Shown: piece by piece, positions 14,269 to 15,325 of the stretch
Numbering within the stretch: the stretch's first letter is position 1
Layout of the letters: every line of letters starts with the position of its first letter
NCBI GenBank assembly: GCA_913040875.1
Contig: CAJWHX010000033.1
Coordinates: 1-15,325 of the forward strand
Reading direction: 5' to 3'
Source of the DNA: an uncultured Pseudomonadota bacterium
GTDB taxonomy: Bacteria; Myxococcota; UBA796
DNA length: 15,325 nucleotides
The notes under the pieces: generated by a model
Seen by the model: only the letters and a program-made list of their open reading frames with translations
Database searches by the model: none
What the model was told of the DNA's origin: nothing
Program-made: the position numbers and the translations under genes

Positions 14269-14529
14269 GTAGTGGGAATCAGCAAGGTAGCGCGCGTAAT
14301 GGAAATTTATGCAAATCGTCTGCAGATTCAAGAAAAGTTAACTTCGTAGGTGGCAAATACAATCTATGAGGTTCTTCAAACACGTGGAGTCGCTCTAGTG
14401 ATCGAAGCAATGACTGCGCGTGGTGTGAAAAGGTCCGGTGTAACAATGGTGATGTCTCGTATGGTGTGTGGGTTTCGAAACAGTACTGATTTATGAAATG
14501 AATTCTTATCGATGATTCGTTACTCATAA
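14269..14529 (+). pseudogene. folE: folE (GTP cyclohydrolase I) remnant, C-terminal part, with in-frame stops
   Basis: One plus-strand frame reads VVGISKVARVMEIYANRLQI, then QEKLTS, stop, VANTIYEVLQTRGVALVIEA, then MTARGVKRSG, VTMVMSRMVCGFR, DL, stop, NEFLSMIR. This follows the C-terminal half of GTP cyclohydrolase I (VVGLSKLARVV, RLQVQERLT, PRGVAVVIEAEHLCM, MRGV, FLSLIR), the enzyme that makes dihydroneopterin triphosphate for folate and related pterins. In-frame stops are TAG 14254-14256 (just upstream), TAG 14347-14349 and TGA 14494-14496. Between VIEA and the MRGV-like TARGV the segment EHLC is missing, a 12-nt in-frame loss that removes the third zinc-ligand cysteine (Cys181 in E. coli). 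No start or N-terminal half is recognisable. The remnant cannot make active enzyme. Absence of frameshifts over about 85 codons suggests fairly recent decay. Its opposite strand is open for 82 codons but encodes nothing recognisable. Confidence 0.85.
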
Positions 14530-14550
14530 GTTCTGTATTGTCCAGTACTC

Positions 14551-14578
14551 TTGTCAGTTTTTGATGTGTGATGATAAT
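14551..14578 (+). promoter_or_regulatory. Candidate sigma70-type promoter of the TlpA-like gene
   Basis: TTGTCA (14551-14556, five of six to TTGACA), a 16-nt spacer and GATAAT (14573-14578, five of six to TATAAT). Transcription would begin near 14585, leaving about a 20-nt leader with GGAG at 14594-14597 before ATG 14605. It lies just after the folE remnant, so the TlpA-like gene appears to be its own unit. Confidence 0.5.
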
Positions 14579-14589
14579 ACAGTATCATC
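14570..14589. promoter_or_regulatory. Inverted repeat over the -10 and start region, possible operator
   Basis: GATGATA, 6-nt spacer ATACAG, TATCATC: perfect 7-bp arms that overlap the candidate -10 box and the expected transcription start of the TlpA-like gene. A repressor site is possible; a chance repeat in AT-rich DNA is not excluded. Confidence 0.3.
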
Positions 14590-14604
14590 GTTCGGAGCAT
14601 CGAC

Positions 14605-15120
14605 ATGGAAGAAGAAGAATCATCATTTCTACATAATGCTGCAAGAACAGCGTTCGATTGGTTCCTGGCTCTAGCCCTTACAGCAGGGGGGTTCTGGCTA
14701 CTTTCTTGGTGGAGAACGCCCAGTTTACCCGATGCTGCACCTGAATGGACGTTGATGTCTATAGAGGGGGATTCTGTGTCCCTATCGGATTATGAAGGAC
14801 AGACGGTTGTGCTAAATTTTTGGGCGACTTGGTGTGGTCCTTGTCGCAGTGAAATCCCTGAGTTTCGTCAGTTTGTACATGAGCATCCGGATATTCCAGT
14901 ATTGGGAATTGCTGTTGATGGAAGTGTGAGCAAGCTTCGTCAGTTTGCCAAGCAGAATCGAATGAACTATCCGGTGTTGCAAGGGAATAGTAGCGTACAA
15001 CAAGATTATAATGTTAGCTCTTTACCAATGACTGTAATAGTTGGTCCGGATGGTCAGATAGACGATGTTCATATCGGAATGATGCTGGCATCACAGTTAG
15101 AGTGGTCGACCAACCCGTAG
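14605..15120 (+). CDS. Membrane-anchored TlpA/ResA-like thiol-disulfide oxidoreductase
   Basis: A 171-residue thioredoxin-fold protein anchored in the inner membrane and facing the periplasm. After an acidic N-terminus (MEEEESS) comes a single hydrophobic helix (about 17-36, ending WWR), then a TlpA-type domain: PEWTLMSIEGDSVSLSDYEG, VVLNFWATWCGPCRSEIPEF with active-site Cys77 and Cys80, and SSLPMTVIVGPDGQI with the cis-proline at P141. Proteins of this kind reduce disulfides, often for cytochrome c maturation or copper-site assembly; no CcdA or haem-handling gene is next to it, so its client is unknown. The acidic rather than basic residues before the helix are unusual for an N-in/C-out anchor, though Arg14 lies close to it. 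GGAG 7 nt before ATG 14605 supports the start. Confidence 0.92.
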   Translation: MEEEESSFLHNAARTAFDWFLALALTAGGFWLLSWWRTPSLPDAAPEWTLMSIEGDSVSLSDYEGQTVVLNFWATWCGPCRSEIPEFRQFVHEHPDIPVLGIAVDGSVSKLRQFAKQNRMNYPVLQGNSSVQQDYNVSSLPMTVIVGPDGQIDDVHIGMMLASQLEWSTNP

Positions 15121-15122
15121 TT

Positions 15123-15137
15123 CATTGAATATCAATG
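15123..15137 (+). terminator. Weak hairpin after the TlpA-like gene, candidate terminator
   Basis: CATTGA, ATA loop, TCAATG followed by TTTCTTTCT, beginning 3 nt after the stop codon. The 6-bp stem is AT-rich and the T tract is interrupted, so it would be weak. Confidence 0.35.
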
Positions 15138-15325
15138 TTTCTTTCTATCTGGTACATGGAAGACTATTGCAGATACAGCATATGATTACCTGTATAAATT
15201 TGCCGTAATGAATGTACATTTAAGAAAGAGGGTAGGGGAAAGATAATTTTTCTGAATCATACTTGGGTTGCATGCTGGTATAACAGTAATAGATTCTGTG
15301 GCTTGTGCTGCAATTGCACTTAGGG
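15138..15325. other. Unassigned right end
   Basis: No reading frame with recognisable protein content, no tRNA-like fold and no repeat is seen. A TGGTATAAC (15276-15284) resembles an extended -10 box but has no matching -35. Confidence 0.3.

Noticed and set aside
14279..14527. Open 82-codon minus-strand frame
   Set aside because: It is antisense to the folE remnant, shows no recognisable motif, and the plus-strand homology explains the composition.

Overview
The window looks like chromosome of a Gram-negative bacterium of the deltaproteobacterial/Myxococcota type with moderate, slightly AT-leaning base composition (judged by eye). The clues are two secreted proteins ending in a Gly-Cys-Ser / hydrophobic helix / Arg-cluster tail resembling the MYXO-CTERM sorting signal, a surface protein with MopE-type Asp/Cys repeats of a kind common in that group, and a TIGR04552-like protein (family name from memory). 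No 16S rRNA, tRNA, phage, IS or CRISPR is visible, so the taxonomy is an inference.

Layout: a left-truncated mfd (transcription-repair coupling factor) and the membrane-protein gene upstream of it read leftwards (1-2821). Diverging from them is a TIGR04552/RelA-SpoT-like gene (2944-4050), which meets a secreted matrixin metalloprotease (4889-4047, minus) tail to tail on a shared TTAA. Reading right are a MutT-type Nudix hydrolase, a type I asparaginase fused to ankyrin repeats, a 1131-residue beta-helix/MopE-repeat surface protein, and a YciA-like acyl-CoA thioesterase whose start lies 1 nt after the surface-protein stop. A MYG1-family gene (minus) and a yigZ/IMPACT gene (plus) start 20 nt apart, followed by a small DUF1279/FAM210-like membrane protein. 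A secreted FAD-dependent oxidoreductase (minus) follows. A decayed folE (GTP cyclohydrolase I) remnant lies in the 510-bp gap before a membrane-anchored TlpA-like thioredoxin. The last 200 bases hold only a weak terminator candidate.

Themes: (1) The genome is compact, with three convergent pairs whose 3' ends overlap by 4, 17 and 13 bp. (2) An envelope theme: metalloprotease, huge Ca/metal-binding surface protein, exported flavoprotein and periplasm-facing thioredoxin, two of them carrying the same putative C-terminal sorting signal. (3) All three N-terminal export signals are short and lack Lys/Arg before the hydrophobic core. (4) Several housekeeping genes belong to families better known from eukaryotes (MYG1, IMPACT, FAM210, asparaginase-ankyrin). 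I did not find a clear new defence or mobile system. The most unusual items are the folE remnant, the alternating two-type MopE repeat, and the shared tripartite C-terminal tails.
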